64,000 nt of DNA from Paramacrobiotus metropolitanus (GCF_019649055.1 NW_026570247.1:868001-932000); one strand, 5' to 3'; counted from the first letter of the stretch, positions 11,970-21,856 are shown. Notes: generated by a model from the letters alone, not told the origin. Numbers and translations: made by a program.

Positions 11970-12083
11970 GTGAGTTTTTGTGTGTTATCAATATTCGATA
12001 AAATAAATATTTTCGCTTTTTAATCATGGCTGCAAAATCGCCATCCTATAAATCTGCTGGATTTTGGCTACGAGAGCAGCAAC

Positions 12084-12606
12084 AGCAACAACCAGCACCA
12101 CGGCATCAACGACCAAGTTGCCCAACGTGATATTCCACCAGGTAAAGATTTTTAGCAAGCGCGCCTATGACAAACCACGCATTAATCGAGAAGTTTATGG
12201 GCTAGCATCGTTGCCGGCGGAAGAGTCGTCGTCGTCCTCTTCGGTTTCCTTTCCGCGACAGCATCGGCAGTTGTTTCGTGTTAGCGAAGAAGGTAACACC
12301 CAAACGAACAGTCTGTAAATGTCCAGATAATTTTAATTCCGCTATTTGAAAAATTCTCTGTGTAGGTTATCGTCTGCCGCTGCAAAGTGGTCCCGGTTTC
12401 GAACGGGAGATTGAAACCATCGACGAGAATGATGATGAATGGGAAGAAGAAGAAGAAGCAAATGAAGAGGAAGGAGACGATGACGACGACGATGGTGAAC
12501 AGCACGAAGTCGGCGATGGCGACGGCGACTACGGTAAATGTAAATAATTATAAAAGTTTTTCTTTTTAAAAACACATCACTTGTATAAACAGGACGCGAA
12601 GTGTAA
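12084..12606 (+). CDS. Acidic protein exons, uncharacterised
   Basis: Exons at about 12084-12141, 12366-12533 and 12593-12606 join in one phase (G|GT donors, AG acceptors). They encode a polar Asn/Gln stretch and then a long acidic tract of Glu and Asp, ending at TAA 12604-12606. The 5' end is unclear: the phase does not fit the donor at 11970 of the membrane-protein gene, so it may be separate or alternatively spliced. The same frame stays open beyond the TAA to 12780. Function unknown; acidic tracts of this kind often bind basic proteins. Confidence 0.35.
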
Positions 12607-12780
12607 CCGGTGAGTGGTGACCTGGGCGTTGCACAAGGCGAACAGCAACAACACCCGTATGATTATCCCCTGCCGCAGTCGGAGAGCGAACATCCAGCTG
12701 GGCGCCGTGGGCGCGGAGGGCGCAGAGGACGAGGGGGGCGAGGACGCGGCGGTCGTGGTGGAGCGCCCGAGTGGAGCTGA
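12607..12780 (+). pseudogene. RGG-rich frame continuing beyond an in-frame TAA
   Basis: Directly after TAA 12604-12606 the same frame continues without interruption to TGA 12778-12780. It encodes Gln-rich, then Arg/Gly-rich sequence (RGRGGRRGRGG type) as in RNA-binding RGG boxes. The composition is too biased to be chance noncoding sequence. Either a premature stop cut an RGG tail off the acidic protein, or the stop is read through. Confidence 0.4.
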
Positions 12781-13159
12781 GAAGCCGGAAGTCGCCTGTC
12801 CAGACTGGAGTGAAATGGCTTATAGTTTTGGGACGTAAGGAGTTTCTTCTTCTCTCCTGAATTCGTCTTTTGTTATAGAAATGAACAGCTTTTTGTTTTT
12901 TGTCGGGTCGAAAATTATTATGAAAATTAAATCCTTTGTTGTAAAATACAAGTCTTAGGAGCGGCGTCGGCTTTATACGCTGTTTTTACTTTAGCCCTAA
13001 ATGGTAACTATGATTTGTTGGTTGAATTTTTCAATAATAACCAGCAAACGGAAGTCATGGTCAAGTCAGCTTTCCCATTAGTTTTTATTTCCGGTAACAA
13101 CACGTTAACAGAAGCAGTTCATTGTGCAATCAAGAAACGATGTAAGAAGTCCCGGATGT
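12781..13159. other. Intergenic, no feature seen
   Basis: AT-rich spacer between convergent genes. It probably holds 3' ends; an AATTAAA-like signal occurs near 12926. Confidence 0.4.
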
Positions 13160-13513
13160 TCATGCACTATTAATTGGGACGGGTGGGCTGGAACTAGTTC
13201 CCATGCGCTTGCTAACAACTACTTCCATCTGACAATTTAGGCATAACAGTCGTAGTTTTCCACGTTTTCGAATAATCAGAGTGCAGCAGCTAGCACAGCG
13301 CGGACATTGTACAGAACATTTGAAGTAGTTTTTCAGCACTTGTTGCACATGGCGGACATTGAAGTGGCGATAGATGTCAATATAGGTGTATTTCCGGTAA
13401 ACATCCGGGACGTATGTAGTTGGCGGTTGTGGCTCTAGTCCTGGGCGCGAGATAACAGTAGCGCGTAGTGATGTTTGAAAATAAACATCGAGAGGTATCA
13501 GAGGCTGCTCCAT
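13160..13513 (-). CDS. Small protein with Cys-pair (zinc-ribbon-like) region, unknown
   Basis: 117-residue frame starting at a good ATG (13513). The C-terminal half has CSVQCPRCASCC and, 14 residues later, CLNC, a spacing compatible with a zinc ribbon. The N-terminal half contains an aromatic stretch (YRKYTYIDIYRHF). It lies downstream of the dsRBD gene on the same strand. I do not recognise a family. Confidence 0.45.
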   Translation of the reverse strand: MEQPLIPLDVYFQTSLRATVISRPGLEPQPPTTYVPDVYRKYTYIDIYRHFNVRHVQQVLKNYFKCSVQCPRCASCCTLIIRKRGKLRLLCLNCQMEVVVSKRMGTSSSPPVPINSA

Positions 13514-13722
13514 GATGTTTTGAAAGTGGTAAAAGTTAGACAGGCGCGTCAGACATACCAGGCTGTGGTGATGGATAACGATAGGTGTTGGAAGCGGCTG
13601 TAAAATATTTTATGTATATATTGTAAAAAGGAAAAATGATGTGATCTACATACCATAAAAACAGTACGACACACCCGAGTACGGTGATGACTAAGAATAG
13701 GTGTTGGAAGTGGCTGCAATAT

Positions 13723-13725
13723 GTC

Positions 13726-13770
<45 letters not shown>
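13723..13770. repeat. TA microsatellite
   Basis: Run of about 20 TA units within the 3' region of the dsRBD gene, between two diverged copies of a block containing AATAGGTGTTGGAAG(C/T)GGCTG (13579 and 13696). Confidence 0.85.
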
Positions 13771-13774
<4 letters not shown>

Positions 13775-14074
13775 AACGAGAAACGAGGTGATCTACTTAC
13801 CAGAATAAGCGACAAAGCCAGGTGAGAAGGTACTGGGGATGGTGTTCTGTCGGCGGTGCTAGTGCTGGTGGACATATTTACAGTAAGAGAAATGTTATCC
13901 TGCTCAGCGGTATTCTCGTAGCTGCCGCCGGCGCCGTTTTCGGAGAAATGGACAGGCGTGGGTGGAGGAACGGGTATTGTCGGCGGTGTGTTTTCGCGGT
14001 AGTCTTCACTATTAGCATTGTTACCAGCGACGTATGGTGGCGGGGGCGAGGCAGGCGGCTGCTGCTGTTCACAG

Positions 14075-14917
14075 TTATTTTGCCGCTGACGGTTGTCTCG
14101 AAGTGGGGCGACTGACGGCAGCTGGCGACGACGGAGTGAAAGAGGCATTGGGCTGGTTTTGTTGCCCGTTTGGCAGAGACGGCAGAGATTGTGGCGGCGG
14201 CGGCGGCGTTGCCTCTGGTGACGCGGGGGAGTAACTTGGGGAGGAAGGGGTTAGTAGCAGTGACGACAACGGCGACGACGACGCCGGTGCCGATGGTAGA
14301 GCAGGTATTTTGCTCTTGTTGCTATAATTAGTGCATGCGATATTCGGAGGACACTCTAGGATTCCCAGCAGCCGCTTGTAATACTTCTGAAGAATTGTCC
14401 AGAGAAGCTGTCGGGCAGCGTCAGATTTTGCAGAGGAAGTTGTTAGTCCACAGCCGATCACGTATATATCCTCGTTGGCAACGACAGCCTGGCAGTTCCA
14501 ACGGGCGGCCTCTGCGGAAGGGACGCGGCGATATTCCACGTCAAAATTTAAAACAGTGGCAATATTGTCCAACAGTTGTGTAAGGCGTAGGGGACTGAGG
14601 TTACTGTCACTGGATGTTTCAGTGTATGCGCCCGTAGCGGTGGCAGCAGCGGGGGTGGCAGAATTCTCCAATAACTTCAGTAAAACGCTGTGATAATTAC
14701 GCAGCACCAGTGCCAACAACTTCTTTGCACTGTCCTGCTTAGCCGTAGCAAATGATTTCCCGACACCTTCAGCAAAAATCTTTTCAACAATTATGGCCGC
14801 GCGATACCTGCAAATAGCCTCTTCGTTTTTCTTCCGGGGAATAGTTTTATAATCTAGGTCAAATGACAAAATTTTGGCGACAAGGCTAAGTATCGTAGTA
14901 AAATGACGCCGTACCAT
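14075..14917 (-). CDS. Tandem double-stranded-RNA-binding-domain protein
   Basis: 280-residue frame from ATG 14917. Residues 1-75 and about 110-185 each show the dsRBD layout: helix, three strands with a central aromatic, then the helix-2 signature. These signatures are GVGKSFATAKQDSAKKLL in domain 1 and GCGLTTSSAKSDAARQLL in domain 2, where the Lys/Ser-rich loop before the helix contacts RNA. The C-terminus is Pro/Ser-rich. A second minus-strand frame at 13801-14148, one base out of phase, continues the Pro-rich composition to a GTAAGT donor at 13800, so splicing or a frameshift may extend the protein. Small dsRBD proteins of DNA and RNA viruses commonly sequester dsRNA from RNAi or innate sensors. 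That role is inferred here. A TATA box lies 54-63 bp upstream. Confidence 0.7.
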   Translation of the reverse strand: MVRRHFTTILSLVAKILSFDLDYKTIPRKKNEEAICRYRAAIIVEKIFAEGVGKSFATAKQDSAKKLLALVLRNYHSVLLKLLENSATPAAATATGAYTETSSDSNLSPLRLTQLLDNIATVLNFDVEYRRVPSAEAARWNCQAVVANEDIYVIGCGLTTSSAKSDAARQLLWTILQKYYKRLLGILECPPNIACTNYSNKSKIPALPSAPASSSPLSSLLLTPSSPSYSPASPEATPPPPPQSLPSLPNGQQNQPNASFTPSSPAAVSRPTSRQPSAAK

Positions 14918-14970
14918 TTCAAACGAAAAGCGGCCCAGGCTGATATGCGCTTTTAGTCGGTGGCAACATG

Positions 14971-14980
14971 CGTTTATAAA
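14971..14980 (-). promoter_or_regulatory. TATA box of the dsRBD gene
   Basis: TTTATAAACG on the minus strand, about 54 bp from the ATG at 14917. It forms a divergent pair with the box at 15150. Confidence 0.55.
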
Positions 14981-15149
14981 AGCCGCGGGTCAGCAGTGGG
15001 CGGAGAGGGCGGCGTGGCCTTGGCACATAATAATTTAATTAGGCAGATGTTGTTGTTATTGTTGCACGTGCGGTCCCTCGGGATTAGGCATACGCACACC
15101 CCTGCGTCCGCCTTGTATATGGGGGCGGCGTAAATATTGCTTTCGTGTC

Positions 15150-15157
15150 TATATAAA
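15150..15157 (+). promoter_or_regulatory. TATA box upstream of the integrase gene
   Basis: TATATAAA about 290 bp before the integrase ATG. The leader in between has CTG repeats and a possible 40-bp intron (GTAAGT at 15401 to TATAG at 15440). Confidence 0.5.
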
Positions 15158-15446
15158 TGCCGTTCAGCTGGATTTCGCGCCCATTTGGACTACTCGCTCA
15201 ATTTACTGCTGGCTTACTCGCCGCCGCTGCCGCTTGGCAATAACTTGTGCTCGCTTGCCATCTGTTATCCGGACGCCGTCGCCATTTTACTGCTACGCTG
15301 CTGCTGCTGCTGCTGCTGCCAGTGCAGTTGGATTACTGTGGAATACTTACACTTGTTCTGCTGGCACTTGTTCTGCAGTTGCATTGTCCGTTTGTTAGCT
15401 TGGTAAGTGTTGCGCTGCTGCTGCTGCTGCTGCTGTATAGAAGAGT

Positions 15447-16580
15447 ATGGTGAGAAGAGCAAGTAAGCGGAGGGAGAGCGGTGCAGGCGATGGCCGCGGT
15501 ATGTCTGTAGTTGCTGTTAGCCGTCGCAAGGTAGCGTTGTTGAAAAAACTTTATACGGATGTAACATCTCCAGCTTACCTTGCGGGAGCTGCAGCGCTGC
15601 ATCGCTTGGCCAAAGAGAGAGAAAAAGAAATACATGTCAGAATAAATTTGCGTGACGTGAAAGAATTTCTTTCTCAGCAGACGATTCATGCACTTCATAA
15701 GCCGGTTCGTTTCAAATTTAAAAAAATAAAAAATTTCTGTGTGGGAATTGATAATGTCTGGCATGCGGATTTGGTGGAACTGCAAAAAATTAAAAGATTC
15801 AACGATAAATACAGATTTATTTTGACAATGGTTGACTGCGTCAGCCGTTTTGCTTTTCCGCAACCGCTGACTAGCAAGTCCGGAAGTAACGTTGCAAATG
15901 CTGTGGAGAAAATATTTCAGAATCGTCGCCCTGTTGTTCTAGGTAAACTTTCTCTCTTAGTTGCAAATGTTTTGCAGTTTCCTTAACAACATACGTTCTT
16001 TTTTATTTTCATGGTTGCTGCTACAGTAACCGATGCAAGGAAAGAATTTCTGAATGAAAAGGCGAAAGAAGTTTATATTAAATACGGTATTCGGCATCAG
16101 GTGTCTGCGTCGCGCTTCAAAGCAGCCCTAGCAGAACGCTTCAATCGTACTCTGAAAACGACACTTTTCCGCCATTTTACGTTTACCAAGAGCCCAAACT
16201 GGTTTTCATCACTGCAGAATATTGTCAGCAATTATAACAGGAGCGTACACAGTGCCATCAAGATGAAGCCAGCTGAAGTGTCAATTAAGAACCAGTCCCA
16301 ACTGTTTAAACTAGGACAGGAAAAAAGATTTATCAGGCTGGAGAAGCCCGCGTTTCGGCTAGGCGAGTCCGTGAGAGTGATGCTAAAAAAAGCCCAATTC
16401 AGCAAAGGCTATACTCGAACATTTTCTGATGAAGTGTATAAAATTGCTGATATTGTTTACGGACCGGTGATAATGTATCGACTAGAAGATTCTGATGGCC
16501 GTCTAGTAAAAGAACGGCAGAATGGGCGGGCGTCGCAGTTGTTCTATGAAGAGGATTTAGCAAGTGCTCGAAGATCATGA
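15447..16580 (+). CDS. Retroviral-type (rve) integrase, two exons
   Basis: Exons are 15447-15942 and 16027-16580, with an 84-bp intron (GTAAAC...CTACAG, phase 1). The catalytic triad is visible: Asp in WHADLVEL (exon 1), Asp in VTDARKEF across the splice, and Glu in ALAERFNRTLK, with 33 residues between the last two (family norm about 35). A C-terminal segment with FSKGYTRTFSDEVYKI, YRLEDSDG and FYEEDL matches the barrel that follows the core in Maverick integrases. The enzyme would cut the TG/CA ends of the inverted repeats and join them to staggered host DNA, consistent with the 6-bp duplication. No zinc-binding HHCC motif was seen upstream; the N-terminus is basic. The reading frame is intact apart from the intron. 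Confidence 0.9.
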
Positions 16581-16665
16581 ACCGACGTGCAACGCGCGTA
16601 TGTTATTGTTGTTTTCACGGCTGACGGACACTTCATGTTGTTATTTGTTTTTGCAGAAAGCAGAA

Positions 16666-17544
16666 ATGATGGACAACGGGTTTTACGTAACACTGCACAG
16701 TGCGGCCGCCCTGGCATATGGAACCCAAATTCTGCACTATACCGCAACCCATTTTGCCAATAAGCTGCAGTTTCCGCTGCTATCATTTAGGGAACAAGAG
16801 AAACCCTGGGAAGTAGCTCTTGTTCGTGCTCATTCATCTGCCAAGTTCACTCGAATTCCACTGGAACAACGCCAAATCTCCATCTTTCACGGAAAGTGTG
16901 GTGAATCGTTCATCGATGGATTTCTCGCAGAGACGGATTTTGACTTGCCGCCGGCCGAATTTGTAGCCGCGGTTAATAAGGTGGTGGAAGCGATGGTCGT
17001 TAGCTGTGGAACCACAACATGGACCGAAGAAAAGCCGCAGATTCAACTCGTGGACGGAAAATTTCAATGGATTAGCAAAAATTATGGCTATCAATTTGTT
17101 GACCGCGGCAATTTGTTGTCGGCTGCTCTTGGCCTGACATACGACGAAGCGCTGGGGATATCCCGTCAACATGTAACCACATCCTACGTTCACGATCAGT
17201 CATTTCATAAATACGGCGATACACGCTTCATTAGACATCGACTCCCGGTTGACCCGACACGCGGCCGACGTCAGATTGCGCTCTTATTAAATCATGTTAT
17301 TCCAACAGCATTCGGAGGCAGGCTAGAAAACATCTTGGCGATAGCGACTGCCGAAGATATGAAAAGCGGCTATGAGCCAAAAAATCGAATTTACGTTCCT
17401 GTTCACAACTGGTTCAGCAAATCAAATCCGGAGGTTACCCTGAAGTCAGACTGGCAAATGGAGTGGACGGACGAAAGCCTTGGCGAAACAACGATTACAC
17501 TTCACTATCGAAAATCCCGGCGACAAACACAAATGGATTTCTGA
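16666..17544 (+). CDS. Penton-like minor capsid protein
   Basis: 292 residues from ATG 16666 (a second ATG follows at once). The opening MDNGFYVTLHSAAAL, then ANKLQFPL and PWEVALVRAH, follows the start typical of Maverick/adintovirus minor capsid proteins (F-Y-x-T-L, then a short strand and W-E-V-A/G-L). In the virion these form vertex capsomers with a jelly-roll fold. It sits between integrase and major capsid gene on the same strand. The start was chosen because the longer in-frame extension to 16564 overlaps the integrase end and contains an acceptor-like TTTTTGCAG at 16656. Capsid assignment is by position and N-terminal pattern. Confidence 0.65.
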   Translation: MMDNGFYVTLHSAAALAYGTQILHYTATHFANKLQFPLLSFREQEKPWEVALVRAHSSAKFTRIPLEQRQISIFHGKCGESFIDGFLAETDFDLPPAEFVAAVNKVVEAMVVSCGTTTWTEEKPQIQLVDGKFQWISKNYGYQFVDRGNLLSAALGLTYDEALGISRQHVTTSYVHDQSFHKYGDTRFIRHRLPVDPTRGRRQIALLLNHVIPTAFGGRLENILAIATAEDMKSGYEPKNRIYVPVHNWFSKSNPEVTLKSDWQMEWTDESLGETTITLHYRKSRRQTQMDF

Positions 17545-17640
17545 AGATTACTGTGAAGTGTGTATGTGGGCGTGTCGTGAGGTGTGGCCTAAATATTTGG
17601 CTGTTTTTATGCGTGCGGGGGTGTTGTTTCGGTAAAAAAA

Positions 17641-17967
17641 TGGATGATATAAAAGAGCAGATGAATGATGCAGAAAGTTTATTCTGGTTGTTGCGTGGGT
17701 AGTGCATAACAGTAGTGTTTAGAAACACTACGCGTTTCTCACAGTTGATCATTGTCGCAAGAAAAAACGGCTAAATACAGCAAGAAAAAAAGAAGGCGCA
17801 GCAGTCGTCGAGCGGTCATTAAGCGAACGATAGTTCAATCAACAGTGATTGGTAGATATCGAAGGCGAAGACGAGGACGAGGAGGGCAACGACGTCAAAG
17901 ACGAACAATACGCACAGGTCTTTTTCAGAAAATTACCCGAGGAAAATCGTTGGCCTCTATTGTTTAG
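17641..17967 (+). CDS. Possible small Arg-rich core protein (uncertain)
   Basis: Between the capsid genes, 17752-17967 encodes a strongly basic stretch in one frame (SKKKRRRSSRRAV, RRRRRGRGGQRRQRR) and an acidic one in another. The basic frame has no ATG. A short ATG frame at 17641 could splice into it (GTAGTG near 17698, AG at 17854), but this is unproven. Basic peptides near capsid genes recall adenoviral core proteins that pack DNA. Could equally be noncoding. Confidence 0.25.
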
Positions 17968-17984
17968 AAGTTTTTCTCCAAAAA

Positions 17985-19609
17985 ATGGCATTCATAGCGG
18001 CAAAAACACAAGCGACAATAGAGAAGTTTCCGGACGAATTACAACTGTTCGATATACCAGTTAGTCAGTCCACTATTGAAAGTAGCCATACAATGGAATT
18101 CCTGCCTCTAAATCAAGTTGTAAACAATTCCGTAGTCATAGAGTTTGTGCTTCCTTCTACGGAATACTATTTGGATTTGTCAGACGTTCAGCTGTTTATA
18201 CGGTCACAAATTTTGGAAAGAGACAGTAGTAAGCCATTAGGTATAATTAAGCCTCCCACTACAAGTGTAGCAAGCGCCGACGCAGCATCGGCTGCTGCTG
18301 CAGCAGCAGCAGCTGCAGCACCTGTCATCAACCGTGCCACTGGTGTCGCTGCTAATGTCGCTGCAGAACAAGGGCAGGGGGGCGGTGTCAATCCCGCCGC
18401 CGCAGCAGCAGCAGCAGCAGCTACGCAAACAGATGGTCAACGGCAGCAGCCACTGCAGTCGCAGCCGCACTACACTGCAGATCCGTTGCGCGATCCAGTA
18501 ATTGCAAACATCGTAAGAAATATGAATCCAGAAGACAGGCGGGAATACATTAAAATGCTCAGCCAGATAGGAATTCGAGATGCGGCACCTGTCAATTTGC
18601 TTTTCTATATGATGTTTGAAAGAGTAGAAGTAGAACTGAATGGCACACCGTTTGTGGTCAGCTATGGAAATTATGGATATAAATCATTTTTTAATATTCT
18701 CCTAAATTATTCACGCGGAGTTAAGAAAAACCTGTTAAGAAACGTGATGTGGTTTAAAGATAAATTAAGCGATATTTTTCCTGAGGATAGTCTAGATAGC
18801 GTAGATTTGCTAAATGCGGAATCAAATCAAGGACTTGCAGAAAGATACCGCGAAACAAAAGAGGGCCGACCCTTCGAAATGATTGGAAGGATAATGCACG
18901 AGCTGTTCTACCTTGAACATTATCTACTGCCTGAGGTGTCAATCAGAATTCGCCTGTTTAAACGCAATCCATCATTCTTTCTAATGTCCGATGACCCGAT
19001 GCCTAATTATTACCTTAACATACTTGACATGCGCCTGCTGGCAAGGTTTGTGAAATTGTCACCAAAGATTCATGACCAGATCCAAAAGAGGCTGTCCACC
19101 CAGCCAGCCATATACAAAATCTATTCGGCCACAGACGTCCGTGCTAGAGCTATCATACCCGGCCAACGCCTGTATACCTTTGACAATTTTTTTGGCTCGG
19201 AAAAAATTCCTAATCGGATTATTTTTGCCCTTGTTACACATGAGGCGTACTTGGGCAGTTACCGAAAAAATCCGCTCAATTTTCAGCATTTTCAGCTTGA
19301 GGAAATAAGTTTGGTTGTCGACAACCAAATTATTACCTACAAAATAGATTTCGCAAACGGCCAGTATGCTCAGTTATATAGCGCCTTGTCATGCCAGTTA
19401 GGTAATCGACGGTTTGACTGTTCCTCCGACACATCCTATGACGAACTGAGATACGGCACGGTAATAAATGTTAATATAATGATCAAATTTTTATTCATTC
19501 ATCATATGCTTTACAGAGTATTTATCCATTTGACCTCACGCCTAATCACAACTTCGATGACATTCCCGTTGAGCGTTTTCTAAACAGATGGCTTCTGCTC
19601 TGCTGTTAA
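17985..19609 (+). CDS. Hexon-like major capsid protein, double jelly roll type, two exons
   Basis: Exons are 17985-19460 and 19517-19609, with a 56-bp intron (GTAATA...TTACAG, phase 0). The N-terminus (KFPDELQLFDIPVSQSTIES, then EFLPLNQV and IEFVLPSTEYYLDLS) is the signature opening of Maverick/adintovirus major capsid proteins. A long Ala/Gln-rich insertion (about residues 95-165) precedes the first jelly roll (NLLFYMMFERVEVELNG, YGNYGYKSFFNILLNYS). The second half has LYTFDNFFGSEKIPNRIIFA and LEEISLVVDNQ. The short second exon supplies the SIYPFDLTPN motif expected near the C-terminus. The final residues are short compared with relatives, so a further exon may exist. Builds the trimeric capsomers of the icosahedral shell. 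Confidence 0.85.
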
Positions 19610-19680
19610 GATGTATTATATCATAAATAGCGAACTGTTAAACGACGGATTTTTCTGATGTTTAGCTGCTGCTGCTGCTG

Positions 19681-20310
19681 TCAGAGATATAAGATCAAGA
19701 CAAAGGTTAGCGGGTATAGATATTGACTAGAAGACGACGAAAACAATTCACGATAAGAGCCGTAAACTTTTCCTAGATCGTCGACAGCCATTGACGAGGT
19801 GTTAGCGGCCGCCGTCGTTTGACTGTGTCTCTTGAGCATGCGACGCAAGCCGTCCATTGGCTTCAATTCTAAATAAAAGGTCACATTGGGTGTAAGGCTT
19901 GGCAGAGCGGATTCCACTGCTGTCATCCACTCCATACTATGACCACGCGATAATCCGTAAGCAAAATCAGAGATTAAATAGCGAACCAGTATTATAATTT
20001 TCCCATCGGCCAATTCTGCCGATATGGAATCGTTGAGATAGGCACGGCAAACAGTAAGCAGCAGATAATTTTGCGGTAGTTTATAGAGAGAGCTAGAGGC
20101 CAGGACGGTTTTAGTCAGTCCAGTGACTGAATCATGGGCTGAAGATGTCGAAGACGGATGGCGATAAACAATTACCTGGTATCCCAGCGCTGTTAAATTA
20201 TGGGCAAGGCGGTTCGCCTGTTCAGCTTTTCCGGAACAGTTAATCCCTTCAAAAACAACCAGGAAAGGTTTTTGTGGCGTCGGTGGTAATGAGGGAGACT
20301 TCGGTAGCAT
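19681..20310 (-). CDS. Thymidylate-kinase-like protein with altered active site
   Basis: 209 residues from ATG 20310. The fold is recognisable: FLVVFEGINCSGKAEQ as P-loop, YRHP where the substrate-binding F-R-x-P normally stands, LVRYLISDFAYG at the D-R-Y/H position, and an Arg-rich lid-like RMLKRHSQ. Key departures are Ala after the P-loop Lys (normally Thr or Ser) and Val for the Asp of the DRY motif. Thymidylate kinase makes dTDP from dTMP, and with RNR2 it would support viral dNTP supply. The substitutions may mean loss or change of activity. The C-terminal 25 residues are Ser-rich and may be read through an unrecognised splice. A TATA box lies about 48-58 bp upstream. Confidence 0.65.
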   Translation of the reverse strand: MLPKSPSLPPTPQKPFLVVFEGINCSGKAEQANRLAHNLTALGYQVIVYRHPSSTSSAHDSVTGLTKTVLASSSLYKLPQNYLLLTVCRAYLNDSISAELADGKIIILVRYLISDFAYGLSRGHSMEWMTAVESALPSLTPNVTFYLELKPMDGLRRMLKRHSQTTAAANTSSMAVDDLGKVYGSYRELFSSSSSQYLYPLTFVLILYL

Positions 20311-20357
20311 TTTGGCAACTAGTCTTCAAATGGCATGTGTTGAGTCAGTGAGTGAAG

Positions 20358-20368
20358 GATATATACAT
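20358..20368 (-). promoter_or_regulatory. TATA box of the TMPK-like gene
   Basis: GTATATATCC on the minus strand about 50 bp upstream of ATG 20310. Confidence 0.5.
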
Positions 20369-20416
20369 ACAGCGAAAAAGAGGTGGTGGTGGTGGTGGCA
20401 AAATTCGAAAAAACAG

Positions 20417-20638
20417 CTATTGCAAGCGAGGCCGCTTTGTTTGTGGCTGGATGATGTCACCGCTCCCGCCGCAGCTGCTGCCGCCTCCTCCTTCTGGGCC
20501 CACAGTTTGACTGGCAACGTGCTGCTGCTGCTGCTGGTCTTTCAGACGATCGGCGATTCCCAGGATAATTTTGTTGTAGTAAAATCCATAATGGCTGTTC
20601 ATTCTCAGAAACTCGCGTGCAAAAACCAAGTGCGCAAT
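20417..20638 (-). pseudogene. Continuation of the low-complexity protein beyond an in-frame TGA
   Basis: The frame after TGA 20639-20641 stays open for about 74 codons. It encodes a plausible helical region (REFLRMNSHYGFYYN, KIILGIADRLKD), a Gln run and a Lys/Arg-rich end, and stops at 20417. It fits the upstream protein better than random sequence. Premature stop or readthrough. Confidence 0.4.
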
Positions 20639-21709
20639 TCACAGAGCTTTCTGCCGCAGCGACCAAGTCGCCTGAGAAGTTGTTTCTGGATCCGAGAAAG
20701 GTTCCCGCAGTTTTTGGAGTGTACGAAAAGATTCTCGCGCGCGGCCACGCATAAAAATGCCATCAGGATCAAGATCCCTGCGACTAGCAAACAAATCGTA
20801 CGGGATTTTGTCGCTTGCTGGTGGTGGTGGTTGTGGCGGTGGTGGTTGCGGTGGTGGTGGTGTCGGGAGCGGAGCTGGAGGTGACGCTCTGCTGATATCA
20901 TCGGAGCAAACGCTGCTGCTGCTGCTGCTGGTGAGGCTGCTCATGTTGCCAACAAGTTGGGCTGGGACGGCGGCAGTCGCGGCGGGTGGAAAGTGGTGCT
21001 GAGTAGTGCCAGACAGAGAGATTATCTGTTGGCTGATATTTCCCACAGCGCTTTCGGGCGGCAAATAAAGCTGTGCTGGATGCAAAAACGTCACGCCGGG
21101 ACTCTGGAGCAGAAGATGAGCTAATGCGTGTGGGGGCGGGGTCGATGCTGCCGATGAAGGAGTTGTCACCGATGAAGATGCAAAAGTGCTCACGGACGAT
21201 GGTGTTGATGCGGCGGTGGAATCTGTGTAGCTGGTGACTGGAGAAGACATTGAGATAAACTGTGACTGAGACGTATGAGGATGCTGATACGCATGCATGG
21301 AGTGAAAGTGATGATGCAGTGGCTTTTGCTGCTGCTGTGTGTAATGATGACCCCATGACCCGGAGGCGGCGGCGGCGGTGCTGGCGGCAGTGTTAGCAAC
21401 AACGACAGGTGCATTAGCGGCATCTGCGGCAGTAAATGCGATGTTTCGTTGTTGTTGCTGCTGCTGAAGCGGTGGAGGAGAGATGTCTTGGAAAAATTCA
21501 GCCAGAACGGCCGCGTCATTGTCGTTCTGAAAGTGCTGGTGCTGTTGCGGACGCAAATCTGTAAAACACGACAGCAAGGTGTGTACAATAGTGCACATAA
21601 AAACGCAGTGATATACACATTCCCGGTTTTTTATTTGTATAATATAATTCTCTTACTGTTCCTTACCATTTTGACTGGCAAGCAGTCGGGCCATGATTTG
21701 ATGTGGTAA

Positions 21710-21749
<40 letters not shown>

Positions 21750-21856
21750 GAAGTTAATCCAGAAACAAACGGCAGTGAATTTCCCGCTGAGAAACCGTTA
21801 GCCAGCGGCTGCGTAGAACTGGCCATACTCAGATCGTAACAATTATTGCACGCCAT
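20639..21856 (-). CDS. Gln/Pro/Ser-rich low-complexity protein, spliced, interrupted by a stop
   Basis: Exons are 21856-21667 and 21558-20639, with a 108-bp intron (GTAAGG...TTACAG, phase 1). Exon 1 starts at MACNNCYDLS and contains a pure Gln run. Exon 2 is rich in Gln, His, Ser and Pro with poly-Pro blocks, then a charged, more ordered end (DKIPYDLFASRRDLDPDG, RGRARESFRTLQKL). The frame stops at TGA 20639-20641 but continues open to 20417, coding an ordered segment and an NLS-like TKRPR. The composition suggests a transcriptional regulator or virion scaffold; family unknown. A TATA box lies about 100 bp upstream, opposite that of the RNR2 gene. Confidence 0.5.

Noticed and set aside
12342-12575. 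Minus-strand and alternative-frame open frames over the acidic region
   Set aside because: Composition mirrors the acidic GAA/GAC tract on the other strand; no start, motif or splice support.
17752-17967. A confident adenovirus-like core protein
   Set aside because: The basic frame has no ATG and the proposed splice is unproven; kept only as a low-confidence feature.
18188-18470. Minus-strand Ala/Cys-rich frames
   Set aside because: Shadows of the poly-Ala/Gln insertion in the capsid gene.
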